From positions 2,803,148-2,867,147 of the forward strand of contig SMSO01000014.1 of NCBI GenBank assembly GCA_004764695.1: 64,000 nucleotides of DNA, in the 5' to 3' direction. The translations under genes were made by a program, and so were the position numbers. Origin of the DNA: Schizochytrium sp. TIO01 (Eukaryota; Sar; Bigyra; Thraustochytrida; Thraustochytriidae). The number at the start of each line of letters is the position of its first letter. Position 1 is the first letter of the stretch. The notes under the pieces are model-generated. The model saw nothing but the letters and a program-made list of their open reading frames with translations. It did not search any database and was not told the origin of the DNA. This document shows positions 1 through 11,636 of this stretch, piece after piece.

Positions 1-450
1 ATTCATTTGTTCATTTGTTTTAAACACTTCACAGACTCACACACTCGCGGAGAAAACAGTGAAAGAACAAATTACTAATTAACTAACCAGATTTAGTAAA
101 CACCGTGGGTAGAGGTGTAAACGAACAACAACGCGGTACACCCAAAGCTTCGATACTCTCGTCGGGCAAATCAAAGTGTACCTAGGTGCCAGAAGGTTGC
201 CTCGCTTTGCGTAAAAAAGAATCAGCCTCATTTTTACTGTACATCTTTATATACGGTGGTGGTAGGTACCTACTCGTCGAACAAATAAATACATTCGGTT
301 GCTTGCGGGTGTGAATACTGCTCTGTGCGGGTGTGCTGTGAGCAAATCAGAAACTGGAACTAGCTCTTGCGTGGACTTGTACAACAGGGGTTCGCAGAGG
401 CAGTTAAGAACGTAGTTCGAAAAATTAGGAACCATTCAAAAGAAGGAATT
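1..450. other. 5' flank of the F-box/LRR gene
   Basis: No convincing complete gene is visible. The stretch contains the octamer ACCTAGGT (180-187) and the perfect 12-bp palindrome GTAGGTACCTAC (262-273), both belonging to a motif family that recurs in other spacers of the window. From 364 onward the frame of the next gene is already open, behind a TAG at 361-363, so part of this sequence may be 5' UTR or an upstream exon. Confidence 0.5.
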
Positions 451-2200
451 ATGCTGGACCCGGAGTTTGGCGTAGGGGTGTGCAGCGAATGCTGGGACTC
501 ACTCCTCGTGGCAAGGGTTCCACATGGAGAAACTGTACGAGTCCTTGATGATGAAAACTCATACTGTTTCCACTGCGGTGCAAGCGGGTCCACATCACCC
601 GCAATCGTACTGACCTCGAAAATGTCAGCAGCAATTAAAACCTAATTCTCCGCTCGCAGCAGCGGCAGCAGCAGCAGCAGCAGCAGCAGCGGGCTTTGCA
701 GAGCGGAAGTTTGCAGAGCGGAAGTTTGTTGAGAGTCGTAAACGCAAGTCCGTCAAGGACACTCGTATCAAAAGCCACCGAGTGGATATCAGTTTGGATG
801 AAGAAGAAGATGATGACGAGGACAACTGGATTAGCGACGACTCTGATGCAAGCGAAATTATGCTCGCTCCTGAGGATCAGGATGAAACAACTCTTACGAA
901 TGTTGGCTCAGCACGTCTTGTAGATCTTCTTGCGCACGAATACGGGCTTTGGGAAATGATTATGAGCTACCTTCGCCCTGAGTCAATTGCGATGCTTTCA
1001 GTAACATGCCGGGAGGTAAGTATGCAACTCTGGGGCAAACATCTCGATCTTCTTGACATGGAGCCAAGGCGATGGTTTGGACGCACATCATTGGCACGTT
1101 GTTTTGTTTCTCGTAGTGTGCGCCGTAGATGGCTTATTCAAGGTGTTGCTCTAAACTGCCGCGACGCAAATGTTGCGGAAGTTCTCGACGTTGCACTTGA
1201 ACCTTTGGTCTTGCGATCCCTCGCTATTTGCGGCGCAGGGCAGCGAGGACTCTATGGCCTCAGCTCTTGTCGCTGGCTCACAACCTTAGACTTGAGCTTT
1301 AACACCATTGAAAACCTTGCACCCCTCACAGCGCTGCGAGATCTTCGAGAGCTCCGTCTTGAAGGTTGCGAGTCAATCGTCTCGGTGGAACCCCTCGCTT
1401 CTTGTGAAGAGCTTCGCCATCTTGTCTTGGCCGGATGTAGGCGTATTGTGAGCTTGCGAGGTCTTGAGTATTGCACACATCTGGAGGAACTTGATTTGAG
1501 TTTATGTTTTTCGCTATTCAACGATTATGTTACTGCGAATACCGAACTTCGGCAACTTCGAAGCTTGCGCCGCCTTATCATGCAAGGCTGCTCGCAGCTT
1601 TTGAGCTGCCCGGAGATGCCAATACAGCTTGAGTTCCTTGATTTGAGTTCTTGCGATCAACTTATTAATATATCAGAGATCCGTTCGTGTGCTAACAGAC
1701 TACGACAACTCTTTTTGTCTGGTTGCGATTCGCTCACAAATTTTGAGGTGTTGATGCATTTTCGCTCTGTTCAGTTTTTGGACATGAGCCATTGCTATAA
1801 TTTTTCGGATTCAGCTGTGTTGTGCAAATGTACCAAGCTTCAACGCTTGTCGCTAAATGGATGTATTAGCCTTGTGGAGGCCAATTTAAGGGGTTGTACC
1901 TCTCTTTTGTATCTAAATCTTACTGGCTGCGCAAATCTCGCTGATCTTTCGGGGCTTGGTCAGTGCCATAAGCTCTCGTATCTGGAGCTAGGCTTTTGCG
2001 CGAGTCTAAAGTCAATTACACCCCTCCTAGCGTGCAACTCGTTGGAAACTATAAATCTCACACGTTGTAGCAGTCTCAAGGAAATAACAGCGCTTGGCCA
2101 GCTTCCAGCCTTGCGGCGCCTCTGTGTTCGCTGGTGTCCACAAGTTGGCCAGGGCCAACTACATAAGTTATCGTCCAACGTTGAGGTTGTTGTGACCTAG
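451..2200 (+). CDS. F-box-like / leucine-rich-repeat protein, probably spliced near its 5' end
   Basis: The main frame is open from 614 to 2200 but has no ATG before the F-box-like part, so a 5' exon is required. The 451 ATG frame just upstream encodes a CxxC-x22-CxxC zinc-ribbon-like stretch (CSEC...CFHC). A GT-AG intron at 578-659, with a CTAAT branch-like and pyrimidine-rich 3' end, would join it in frame to a poly-Ala run (GCA repeat), two copies of FAERK, a basic patch and an acidic patch. Next comes an F-box-like helix region (around LWEMIMSYLRPES), then about ten leucine-rich repeats of the cysteine type (pattern LxxLxLxGCxxL), typical of FBXL proteins. By family such proteins are substrate receptors of SCF ubiquitin ligases; the target is unknown. 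The LRR body is secure. The F-box call is moderate. The exon junction is my inference, and the real start could lie farther upstream because the frame is open from 364. Confidence 0.7.
661..724 (+). repeat. GCA microsatellite plus tandem 15-bp duplication inside coding sequence
   Basis: A GCA run (about 661-690) encodes poly-alanine. It is followed by two perfect 15-bp copies (695-709 and 710-724) that encode FAERK twice. Both keep the reading frame of the F-box/LRR gene, which supports translation through this region. Confidence 0.85.
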
Positions 2201-4047
2201 ATTGGTAATCCCTATTGCGGTAAATCTTGTCTTCTCTTGACTGGCTCCGCTCATTGAACATGTCATTTATCCTGATCTCAAACCTTCTTCAACATTTCGA
2301 GAACTTTATATGTTTGTAAGTCCTCCTTTTAATGAGGGAGCATAACCTCTGTACATGCTGTTGCACTAATTTTTTGGATTGGGTTCTCTGGTCTACGTCT
2401 ACATGAACAGTATTAAAGCCTCCGTAGAGAGTATGTTGTTCTCATCCCAATGCAATTATCTCATATTGAAGCAGATTTATTTGGTGTAATTTTTCACTAT
2501 AAAAAATAGAAATAACTAAGGATGGCGGCCTGCTGTGTGCATAAGAATCCAGACTTTGAGTTAATGCTTATATACTCTGTTGATTCACGAAGATAAAATA
2601 TGTAATCATAAATTGAAATAATATAGTAAAATTGTGCACGTGTCTTATGTACGCTCTGCGTTGTACGTTGTATCAGGTAAACGTCTGAGCAGATGTTAAA
2701 CCATCTACTCTCCATGCCATGATAACTTAGGACGCTCTTAGTCACATTTTATTTAGAATTTTGCAGTGGATAACTCCAAGCAAATCTTCATTTGCAGGTG
2801 CATTCATTGCAAACATTCAGCTCGTTCAATTCCTTCATGTCTTGTCCCATCCTTCATCACGTTAGTCTCAAAAGAAGGATCCTGGCGTTTCCATAGTCGG
2901 GAGAGCCCACAGAACAATTTTTTGTTTCAAATATGTTATATAAAATAAATATAATCAAATAAACAAACAGCGCCGTAGAAAATAATAGTTTCCTGGTTAA
3001 TCTTATGAGCTGAATTGAAAAACAAGATTGACAGGAACACGAGCCGCCTTTAAAGACCCCCCTTAATTTAAACACAGGCTAATTTGACAGTAATGTAGGG
3101 TGGTCAGATGGAGTAAACCCTTTGTGGCGATGGTCAAAAAATATTTTCTCATGGGGCTGAGGGGGTGTCTTTTTTTTTTTGCATGTTGGCTCTCTTATAG
3201 TTTAGGCTATACATATTTGTTAAGATAAAATATATAAAACACAGTTTGTCGGAAGAAGCTAGAGACAAGTAAGTTTCTGCGACTGGCTAGTATTATATGT
3301 ATGGAACGAAAATGTTTATGTGAATCACTCATTCTCAACGCCACATTCTTCGCGTATGTTTTCATTAATGCTGAAGGATTTTGATGGTTGTGGGATGTTT
3401 TGAGGCTCGTCAGCTTTATCTTGGATATAAGGACCGCATGCTTATCCATTAATTTGTCCAAGCAAATTTATCTTACAAATGAAGTATTTCCAAGTTCAAT
3501 GGAAAGCTCGGATACTTTCGTGGGCTTCATGAAAGAAGACATTCACACACAAGCAGAAAGATCGTTGACTTGCAATGAAAAAATATTTATGTAAGACGTA
3601 AAATGCAACAAGAGTTTTGCTTGCGGGTTTAACTTTTATTGTTGATTTGTTTTCTTAGAGGGAGGGTACGATCGTGGTGTACGATTCTGTTGAATGAAAT
3701 ACATTCTGGAGAAAATAGGTCTCCACGAGCCTACCTTTCTGATAGTTGCGATCACACAGTCGGGCTCTGCAGGGGGGGGGGGGACAGATGTGCGCTCAGT
3801 CATGTGTGCATGGGTTCTGAAGAAAGTAATACGTAATTTGGTTTCTTTTGGATTGAATGAACGCAAAGTTTGTAAATTTGGGTCAGGGAACGAATTTATC
3901 GTCGTCGTTGTTGTTTGTAGTTGTTGACAAAGTAGTAAAAGTTGAAGATAACGATGGAGAATAATTGTCGAAATGTAGAATTGGAGAAGGAACTGAAATG
4001 GTGAGCAGCATAAAGATAAAACACGGCAGTCAAACAGCAGTTAAGCT
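2201..4047. other. 1.85 kb noncoding spacer
   Basis: Short open frames only, none with family signatures or good starts. AT-rich with homopolymers: an 11-base T run (3170-3180) and a 12-base G run (3772-3783). It contains the 3' flanks of the two genes that converge on it. I see nothing else. Confidence 0.6.
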
Positions 4048-5109
4048 TTAGTTTGAAGGCGCGTAGGCAGGCTTGTCCTTCTTCTTGTTCTTCTTCTTGG
4101 TCGCCGAAGCGCGAGCCTTGTTGGCCTCAGCAGCCGCAGAAGCAGCCTTTTGTGCAGCAGATGCGTTAGGCGTCTTCTTTTTGGATTTTGTGCGAGAGGC
4201 GATGAGCTTTTTGATATCCACATCCTCATCATCCTCATCATCGCCAGCGCTGCCCTTGGTCGGTGTCGAAGGCGGCACAGGAGATGGGGCGCTCGCGTGG
4301 AGTGCCGAAGCAGGAGAGGAGGTGGTGCTACGGTCAGGTCCTCCGTTACCGCCCTTCTTCTTCTTCTTCTTCTTCTTGGCTGAAGCGGCACCAGAAGCCC
4401 CGTTTCCGGTCTGCACGCTTAGGCCCATCTCCTTGGCCAGAAATGCGGCTGCCTCAGCAGCAGCCGCGTCGTCAACACCGTTTGTCGCACTTGCGTCGTC
4501 GCTTGCGCCGGTGGCGGCGTCCACGGCTGCCTCCGCGCTCGCGGCCTGGCGTTTGTTTTCCTCTGCAACCTCGTTCAATAATGCGTCAAGATCGTCCATT
4601 TCCTTCTGCTTGAGCTCCTTTTGCGACATTTGCGCCTTGAGAGGGGGCTTCTTAGCGTCCTCGCCGCGCTCGCTTGGCCGTGTCGAGTTGCTGTCTGAAA
4701 GGTCACCCTTATCGGCCTCAGCCTGTGCGTCTGTGTCGTCCTCGTCCTCGCTTTCTGACTCGGACTCAGAGTCGGAGTAGTCGCTGTCGTCGGTGTCTTC
4801 GTGCTCAAGGCCCTCATCCTCAGGTTTGTCGTTGATGATGGTCGGTGCCGCAGTGCGAGTAGGCGAAATGAAGCCGCCCATGTCGTCGTCGTCGCTCAGG
4901 TCTCCCCAGTTCTGGTTCAGGTCCAGGTCAGCAAGCTCCTCAAGCGTCTGTGCGGCCAATGGCTCCTCACCAGCGAGAAGGCTGTCTGCGGCAACACCGG
5001 CGTCATCAACGTTTTCAGCAGCAGCAGCGCGAGCCTTCTTCTCCTTGCGCTTGCTCTTCTTGCTGGATCCAGCATTCAAAGCCGCGAAAATGTTGTTTGA
5101 GGTCGACAT
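4048..5109 (-). CDS. Low-complexity acidic/lysine-rich protein of unknown function
   Basis: 353 aa from the ATG at 5109; a longer frame begins at a non-ATG codon upstream and was not used. Order of segments: a basic patch near the N-terminus (KKSKRKEKK), a hydrophilic region with WGDLSDDDD, a Ser/Asp/Glu-rich block (about 90-130), a short helical segment rich in Lys, Glu and Asp (KEMDDLDALLNEV), an Ala-rich stretch, a run of eight lysines, a Ser/Pro linker, an acidic block followed by DIKKLIASRTKSKKK, and a lysine-rich tail ending APSN. This composition is common in nucleolar, ribosome-associated or RNA-binding accessory proteins, but I recognise no domain and assign no function. It is divergent from the small gene at 5561, with a TATA-like box between them. 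The antisense frames here are composition shadows. Confidence 0.75.
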   Translation of the reverse strand: MSTSNNIFAALNAGSSKKSKRKEKKARAAAAENVDDAGVAADSLLAGEEPLAAQTLEELADLDLNQNWGDLSDDDDMGGFISPTRTAAPTIINDKPEDEGLEHEDTDDSDYSDSESESESEDEDDTDAQAEADKGDLSDSNSTRPSERGEDAKKPPLKAQMSQKELKQKEMDDLDALLNEVAEENKRQAASAEAAVDAATGASDDASATNGVDDAAAAEAAAFLAKEMGLSVQTGNGASGAASAKKKKKKKKGGNGGPDRSTTSSPASALHASAPSPVPPSTPTKGSAGDDEDDEDVDIKKLIASRTKSKKKTPNASAAQKAASAAAEANKARASATKKKNKKKDKPAYAPSN

Positions 5110-5282
5110 CTTATCGCTTGCTTGGTCACTGAAGATCAAGTTTCAAGGTTCGTGCTCCAAGTGTGAACTAAATGAGGATACTACGATCACAGGCGGAGAA
5201 AGAAAGCAGCAGCTAAGACGCGTGCGTACAATCTCACGTAAATCGGCGTATCTGGTGATTCGGACTTGTATGTACTAATCAA

Positions 5283-5307
5283 AAGAGGTTCTTATAAAAG
5301 ACCTCTT
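5283..5307. promoter_or_regulatory. TATA-like box flanked by an inverted repeat
   Basis: TATAAAAG (5293-5300) sits between AAGAGGT (5283-5289) and its exact complement ACCTCTT (5301-5307), so the box lies in the loop of a possible 7-bp hairpin. It lies between two divergent genes (starts at 5109 on the minus strand and 5561 on the plus strand). Promoter function is inferred from sequence and position only. Confidence 0.45.
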
Positions 5308-5560
5308 CGCGCCTCGAATCGGATCTGAATGAAAAGTCTAAGTGGTGATTTTATGCACGTCTCCGTCCAAGGAAGACTCGTGAACAACCACTTGAGTAAA
5401 GGCTTTAAAACCTTGAAGATGTCGAGTTGTTACTGATTTGAGTTTCGAATGGCTGGGCCAAGAAAGCAAGCAAAGAGCGTGAAGAGTGCGTGAAAAATGT
5501 CCAAAGAAGACCGGCCTACGCGAACAAAGCACGCACAGCAACGATCAGATCTAACGGAAG

Positions 5561-5845
5561 ATGGCGAAACTAGCGGAGTTCTTTAACTCCTTGGTTGGTT
5601 GGTCTCGAGGTCGATCGAATCGTTCGTCTCGAGGCTCAAGAACCGGATTTGACGAGGAAGACCTCGGGTTCTATGGACCTGCTGCGTTCAGATCTCAGTC
5701 CAGCGTCCCAGGGAGAGTGCCTCGGGATATCCGGGTAGTGCTCGGTCTAGTGATCGAGCAGACTCCGAAGGGTTTGCGGAAAGCAAGAGAAAGAGAAAGA
5801 GAAGCGGAGAAAGAGAAAAGAAGGAGGAACGATTTGGAGGATTGA
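5561..5845 (+). CDS. Small basic hypothetical protein
   Basis: 94 aa from an ATG with a purine at -3. The N-terminal third has a short hydrophobic helix (MAKLAEFFNSLVGW) followed by Arg/Ser repeats; the C-terminus is a charged Arg/Glu/Lys helix ending NDLED. No family is recognised. It faces away from the gene at 4048-5109, across a 450-bp region with a TATA-like box. The frame could also be the first exon of a longer gene or chance; coding status is uncertain. Confidence 0.35.
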   Translation: MAKLAEFFNSLVGWSRGRSNRSSRGSRTGFDEEDLGFYGPAAFRSQSSVPGRVPRDIRVVLGLVIEQTPKGLRKAREREREAEKEKRRRNDLED

Positions 5846-8800
5846 ATGAATAGATCAATCAATCGTCTGTCCAACGCGACCTGCAAGAGCCACAAGAAAA
5901 GCTAATATACCGCGGACTACCGACGGCTTCCTTGCGAAGGTCTTTGCTCCAGCCAACTCCAACTTGAATGCGCACGGCGAACTCCGAGGCTGCCACGACT
6001 AGTGAGTCTGCGTTGCTGCCCACGACTGGCCACGCTCGCTTTGTGCGCGGTCGCGTCGCTCTAACAATTTTAGGCCCTTTTAAACCCAACCTTAAGTCTT
6101 CCTTTTCCCTTCTTGGAGCCTTCCTTTCCTTTTTCTTTTCTCACTCTTCCTCCTTTAACTACCATCATCACTGATCCAATATAATGGAAAGAGATCGTAA
6201 GCAAATGATCACTCATAAACTCCTCAATAACTAAACTTTTATTTTCAATTATACAATTATAAACATATACACCATACCATAAACATATACATAGATAGCT
6301 CACTCAGGTTGTTGTTCATTGATCGATTATGAATTATAAAAATAGTTGAAAAAAACAACCTCGCTTGCTTTGCTTCACAGTACAGAAAGGGGTAAAAGAA
6401 GAAACAACAATCGCCACCACCAAGAAGACTAAATGGGGGTGAGAGTTAGACCACCACGTATCTTGAGAACAAGACTCGAGCAGGCGGGCGGGGTTCCTCT
6501 CCTTTTCTTTAATTCCCGCTCCTTCCGCGCTTTGCAGCCTTCTGGTCTCCATGAAGAATTTACCTTTACATTTCTTTGCCGCCACCTGTGCCTTTGATTA
6601 ATTAACTATTCACTGCTTATTTGTTTGGTGTCTGAAAAATTGGCGACGAAATAATAAAAGTAAACTTTATTGCTATGGTAAACAAACATAAAAGTGTCTC
6701 TGCATAATAATATTTACTTTGCGCTTTTTCTTTATCGTCCTCCGCCATTGGCTCACCCAAAGGACCAAGGACAAGACAGGCACTCGAGGATGTCGCGGTA
6801 AGCACAATGTGAAAACGCCATGCAATCAGCAGGGCCCTGGCGCGGTGCGGTGCAGACAGAAATCTACGTGGAAAGTGGCAGCATATGGGCCAATGCCACG
6901 AGTTTGCGTGCTCTTCTGCTCTGGAAATGCCGGGTGGTGCCCCTCTTTCCATCAAAGTAACCACCCATAAAACCCAAGTTTTGCTTTTGAGGGTGCTGCT
7001 GTTTAACCCTTCAAAATGCTTGCTTGGGCGTAAGTCCTTCGAGGCGAGCAAAGCGAGAAAACAGCTGACACCAGCAGGCCAAGTGGCGAGCTCGCCCACT
7101 TCAATATCGAGCTGCCGCTCCTCGTCTTCGGGCGAGTTGACTAATTCTCGTGAGAAATCAATTAATTGCAAATGGTTGTTGCTAAAGCAAAGTGGTGCCA
7201 CCGCGTAAGAGTCCCTAACCCTTGGATAGCACTATCGCAGGCAGTCTCTCGGCGCGGGAGTGCTTTCTTTGGCTGCTTATGATGTACAATATATACAGAA
7301 TCAACAAAATTTAGGAGTATAGGACTATAAAGACAGACATAAATGGAAATGGGTAATGAGAATGGCGCGACTGATGATCGATTAGTTCTGTCTGATTGAT
7401 TAATCAGATTAATCAGTCACTCAGGGCGATGACAAGGACATGGATGGAGGATGGGGGCTTAACCATCATGTCTTCGAGCACCAACCACCTGTACTGGTGT
7501 TGTTGTTGTTGTTGTTGTGATTTTTAAGGTCGCCTTGAGGTTTGAGTGGCTGGCCAGAAGCTGACTTGCCGGCACCCGGATGGCTGGCCAAGGAGCAGAG
7601 GAAAAGCAAGGCCAAAGGAAAACCAATGTGCCTTTTTCCAATTCTCATTGGCTTTTGGTAGAGCTGCCCAGTACCACATACTAAGTTCTATCAGGAATCC
7701 CGTCTCGTACTTTGGGCTGCGATGCATGAATTTGTAAATGGCTTGCCTTTGAAAAAGAATTGGCGTTCCCCTACCTTAGCTGTTGACTCGTTCGCTCGTT
7801 CTATGGCCGCCATTTTTAATTGTTATAATATGATATGTTATGTGCTCCGTTCGTGTCGTTCCCATAGACCAAGAATGGACGAGGGTGAAACCAGAAGTGC
7901 AAAGTTTTAGCGAAACTAGACTTTAATGAAACATTCCCTATAGTAATTTGTAGGGGTATATACAGTATACTGTCGAGACAAGTGAATAATTGGGGACTCA
8001 AGTGAACTATAACGCTCCTGGTCTCGCTACCATATCGAGCCCGAAATGAATGGTCGAGACCTACCTCTTTGGTTGAGTTTGATTGGTACACTTGCTTTAC
8101 AGTGACAGCTGGTTGGCTCAGGCCAAAAACTTTGCTCGCTTTAAAAGTCGCGCTGGGTCTCATGATATTGGAAGGGTTTTCGCGTTGCGATCGCACGCTC
8201 TCAGATATCGGCAGTATTTACTTACCTTCAAGTTGCTAAAGAATGCCTTTCTAAGATGATGCTGTGAGGGGGGAATGAGGTCAAAAGCCCTGTGTTTGTT
8301 CTGATAAGCCGCGCTAGCCCTGAATTCCATTTCCCATCATAAGTCATTGGGTAACGACTAGTACAGTTCCTCCTCTTCCTGCTAACACATTGTTATGACT
8401 ACTCCTAAACGTGACGGTGTCGCATTCTATTCTTGTGGTTGGCTAAGGCTGACCGTGACCATCAAAGAAATAGTTGTTCTCGCTTGATAATTTTTCTTTC
8501 TGCCTCATGAGAATCGTAGAATCAGCCCTTGTGGGTACCTCACGTGCTAAAAGACAAGAAGAACCCTTTGGTTGACGGGCAAGAAAGCATTGCCACTGCA
8601 TAATACCCAACATTTTAATTCTAATTATAATATCAAGATCTCTGAATTGCTTGACAAAATTTGGTATAGTATTCGAAATGGCGGCTAAACTGCGCTAGAT
8701 AATCAAGAAGAGCAGAATGTATCCTCTTTTATTTTATTACATCAGTAGTAGCCACTGATTGCTCGGAACGTTAATCTAGCCTAAAATCTTAAGTACCTAG

Positions 8801-9301
8801 TGTTAAGTTATTTTAACCCTCATTATTTATATTACTATTCTTCCATCTAAAGTAGGTACCCCTTCTCGATCTTCTCATTTTGCTCATTTTGACTGCTTCA
8901 ACTAGATTTAATTAATAGCTTAATTTTGCCGAACTGAGTATGTCTTGTATCTATGCATATGCTCAAATTTCTACACCTGGTGACCCTGAATTTTGCAGTT
9001 GGAAGTCATCGAAACTGCTCTTTGAAAAGTCATACATGGATATCTCAAGTCTGGACTAGATGTGCCGCACCAATTTAGAAACCAAATATTCTTTTCGTTT
9101 AAGTTTTTTTCAAGAGGGCCACATGGTTTTATGTCAAAGGACATGTATGCCACATTGGCATCAAATGTGACCAGATAGTCCAGTTATTTTGAGGTTTCAG
9201 AAAGCTATATTTCGTTTGATCTTATGTATAATTTTAATCTACACCATTTCAGGTAAAATAGGGAGAGTAAGGGACGACGGCTAACTTAAGAGACACAACG
9301 A
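5846..9301. other. 3.4 kb gene-poor spacer
   Basis: Only short frames, most without an ATG start and none with recognisable domains. Visible elements are a GTT microsatellite (about 7499-7518), interlocking copies of CTGATT/AATCAG near 7392-7416 that can form a small hairpin, and AT-rich stretches. Noncoding as far as I can see, though a spliced gene or ncRNA cannot be excluded. Confidence 0.5.
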
Positions 9302-10435
9302 CTAGTTTTTAAGCTGGTCAAGACGGTTCTGCAGATCCTTCCTGCCAGGATCCTCAGGTTTGACGAGAGAAATTGCCTTTTCGAGAGCAGCACAAGCTTC
9401 TTCCGTACGGCCCAAAGAAGCAAGAGCTTCAGCCTCTCGTCCATAGGCTTTGGCCCATTGAGGTTTCACACGAGCACATGCCTGAGCATTCTCAAGAGCC
9501 TCGTCGAAGCGGCCTAGCTTATGCAAACATGCTGACTTATTGCTGAGTAAAGCATGCACGATCGCGGACGAGGAGAACTGGGACATGTCCTCAAAGAGCT
9601 CAGTTACACCTGCAAGTTTCAATGACTCAGAATAAGCCTCAAGAGCCTCCTCGGTCTTGCCTGCCATGAAAAGACGGTTGCCCTTCTCTTTAAGAATCAC
9701 AGCGTTACGAGAGTCCATATGCTTCTTGTGTGCAGCCGCTTTCTCTTCTGCAGTAGGTGGCTTCGGAGCGTTATATTGCGCAGTAAACTGCTTAAGCTGA
9801 TCCGCTGACGAGGGCTGACCACGGTGTGACTCGTTATAAGCTTTCGCGAACTTCATCCACGGCTGTGAGGCATCCAACTCCACTGCCTTGAAGTCAAGAC
9901 GGTAAAATGCATCTTCGTCGTCAAACTGTTTGCCAATAAAAGCATCACCTAGTACCTGGGTCGCTTGTCCACAAGCCTGTACAATTGCCGTAGCACGCAC
10001 ATTTGGTGTCAGCTCCTTCGCCATGCCCTTGTCATCCACATACATGTTGATAGAAACAAAACCAGTGTCGGCGCGGTTGGGGTGCAGCACAATCATGTCT
10101 ACCATGGTACGTGCGGCAAGGTTTTTGAACATCTCATCAGTAATCTGGTGCTCCTTGGCGTGCTCCTGCACCTGCTTTTTGTACGTGTCGAGTTGGCTAC
10201 CTTCAAGTGTTTGCTTGCTAAAGTGGTTCTTGCAGTAGTCAACAAAGCACCCGAGAGCCTTACCCTTGGCTTGGTGCAGGGTAAATTCCTGCACAGGCTT
10301 TGAAGGGTCTGCCGGCACAAGAACTGCCACAACATCACGCTCAGACTCATCAACCCCTCCACGTCCTCCGTTCCTCTTCTTAAGCTCCTCCATGGCAGTC
10401 TTGCCTTCAGACACGAGCGGCGCAGAAGAGCTCAT
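9302..10435 (-). CDS. TPR protein with a predicted HSP90/HSP70-binding carboxylate clamp
   Basis: 377 aa from the ATG at 10435; the frame extends upstream only to a TTG. The N-terminal ~230 residues form a domain I do not recognise. From about residue 244 come three tetratricopeptide repeats. The five clamp positions that in Hop/STI1-type domains hold the C-terminal EEVD of HSP90/HSP70 appear present: K249 and N253 (in KEKGN), N299 (in LLSNKSAC), K329 and R333 (in KAYGR). By family knowledge this suggests a cytosolic co-chaperone or a client adaptor. The HSP90 gene at 22667 lies in the same window and ends in a variant MESVD tail. The gene is unspliced and ends DQLKN. The TPR call is strong; the partner is inferred. 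Confidence 0.85.
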   Translation of the reverse strand: MSSSAPLVSEGKTAMEELKKRNGGRGGVDESERDVVAVLVPADPSKPVQEFTLHQAKGKALGCFVDYCKNHFSKQTLEGSQLDTYKKQVQEHAKEHQITDEMFKNLAARTMVDMIVLHPNRADTGFVSINMYVDDKGMAKELTPNVRATAIVQACGQATQVLGDAFIGKQFDDEDAFYRLDFKAVELDASQPWMKFAKAYNESHRGQPSSADQLKQFTAQYNAPKPPTAEEKAAAHKKHMDSRNAVILKEKGNRLFMAGKTEEALEAYSESLKLAGVTELFEDMSQFSSSAIVHALLSNKSACLHKLGRFDEALENAQACARVKPQWAKAYGREAEALASLGRTEEACAALEKAISLVKPEDPGRKDLQNRLDQLKN

Positions 10436-11264
10436 GATGCTTGATGAGAATACGACAACAGGCAATACGTTGCTCTATCGGAGACTTTTGTTGTACTACG
10501 GAAACCAATTTAATGCCTCAGTACCAAACTGTTGCCAAAGCTGTCTCCGCTAGATCTATGGCCTCAAGAGTTAGAGTTTTGCCACAGGCAGTCCTCTCAT
10601 ACCGCATAGGTCTCTCAGAACCAGCGCTGTCCAGAAAAACAAGATCAGCCTAGGTCATATAAATTAAACGTGAAAGTAGGAGAACTAGAGGTAACACTAC
10701 CCGTAATATGACGAAAAAGGAACAGACCAACAGAATATATTGCAATAAAGAACAGGAACTCATACTACAATGATCTAGGTAGGTACTATCAGATCATTCG
10801 AGAATCAGGACTATGCTTGGTTAGTAGTTGTCAATTACTTTTTTCTTCGTTTGTCTGCTTCACTTGTTACATGCACTTTCAACTACAAAAAGGAAGCCTA
10901 CGTTTTTAGTTCTTGTGCTAGCAAGGCATTGGTTTACTGCTTTATTTGTGTCTCAACTAAGCTATAGGAGGCTGAAGATGTGCCTAAGGTCATAGGATCA
11001 AGCTTTGAGGCACATAGCGTACCACAAGAGGACTACTTCAGTCAAGGTGAAGAAGTGTAATAAGGCCATTCTTTGAGCTCCTGATTAGGTCTTGAGCTGC
11101 TAGTGTGTTTGCAATTTGGGAAAACGATACTCTTGATAATTCAAGAATATTATGGACAAGACTGGCCAAGAGAGTATGAGTTGTGAAATGAGACGAATGA
11201 ATGGAGAGAAGGGAGAGGTTCACAAAAGCAAACGCAGGGGGCAAATGAATGGTGTTTTTACGGT
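10436..11264. other. 0.83 kb spacer between TPR protein and eS17
   Basis: No gene visible. It contains the promoter side of the TPR gene and the 3' flank of eS17, plus one CTAGGTAGGTAC element (10775-10786) of the dispersed motif family. Confidence 0.5.
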
Positions 11265-11636
11265 TTAGAAGCGGGTACGGGCGACCTGAACGTTGGGGAT
11301 GTTGACCTTCAACTCCTTGAGCATGTCCATGGTGTCGTTGTCGACCTCGATGGTCTCGTGGGCAATAGCGGAAACCTCCGGGACGTAGTCCATGCGGCGC
11401 TCGCGCTCCTCCTCCTGGAGCTTGAGGGAGATGCCACGAACGGGGCCACGCTCAATACGCTTCATAAGGCGGGTGACGAAACCGGCGACCTTGTTGCGCA
11501 TGCGCTTGGAGGGGAGGATAGCGACCTCCTCACAAAGGCGCTTGTTGGTCTGAAAGTCAAGAGTCAGGCGGGAGTAGTGGAGCTCCACCACCGCCTTGGC
11601 GGACTTCTTGACGGTCTTGGTACGAACACGACCCAT
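11265..11636 (-). CDS. RPS17: 40S ribosomal protein S17 (eS17)
   Basis: 123 aa, start at the ATG of [12 protein letters not shown]. It shows the hallmark eS17 N-terminal block (basic start, then [20 protein letters not shown] and [19 protein letters not shown]), followed by the [19 protein letters not shown] segment. eS17 is a small-subunit protein needed for assembly and function of the 40S subunit in all eukaryotes. Length is slightly short of the usual ~130-145 because the acidic C-terminal tail is compact. Codons are strongly C/G-ending, as in HSP90 and the aminotransferase here, consistent with high expression. No intron in the coding part. Confidence 0.97.
   Translation of the reverse strand: MGRVRTKTVKKSAKAVVELHYSRLTLDFQTNKRLCEEVAILPSKRMRNKVAGFVTRLMKRIERGPVRGISLKLQEEERERRMDYVPEVSAIAHETIEVDNDTMDMLKELKVNIPNVQVARTRF

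Noticed and set aside
4073-4780. 235-codon plus-strand frame opposite the low-complexity gene
   Set aside because: Reads Phe/Ser/Ala runs from lysine and acidic repeats on the other strand.
6617-7201. 194-codon minus-strand frame
   Set aside because: Starts at GTG, no recognisable domain; an overlapping plus-strand frame is equally open.
7816-8196. 126-codon minus-strand frame
   Set aside because: No family, no neighbouring support, composition like the spacer.
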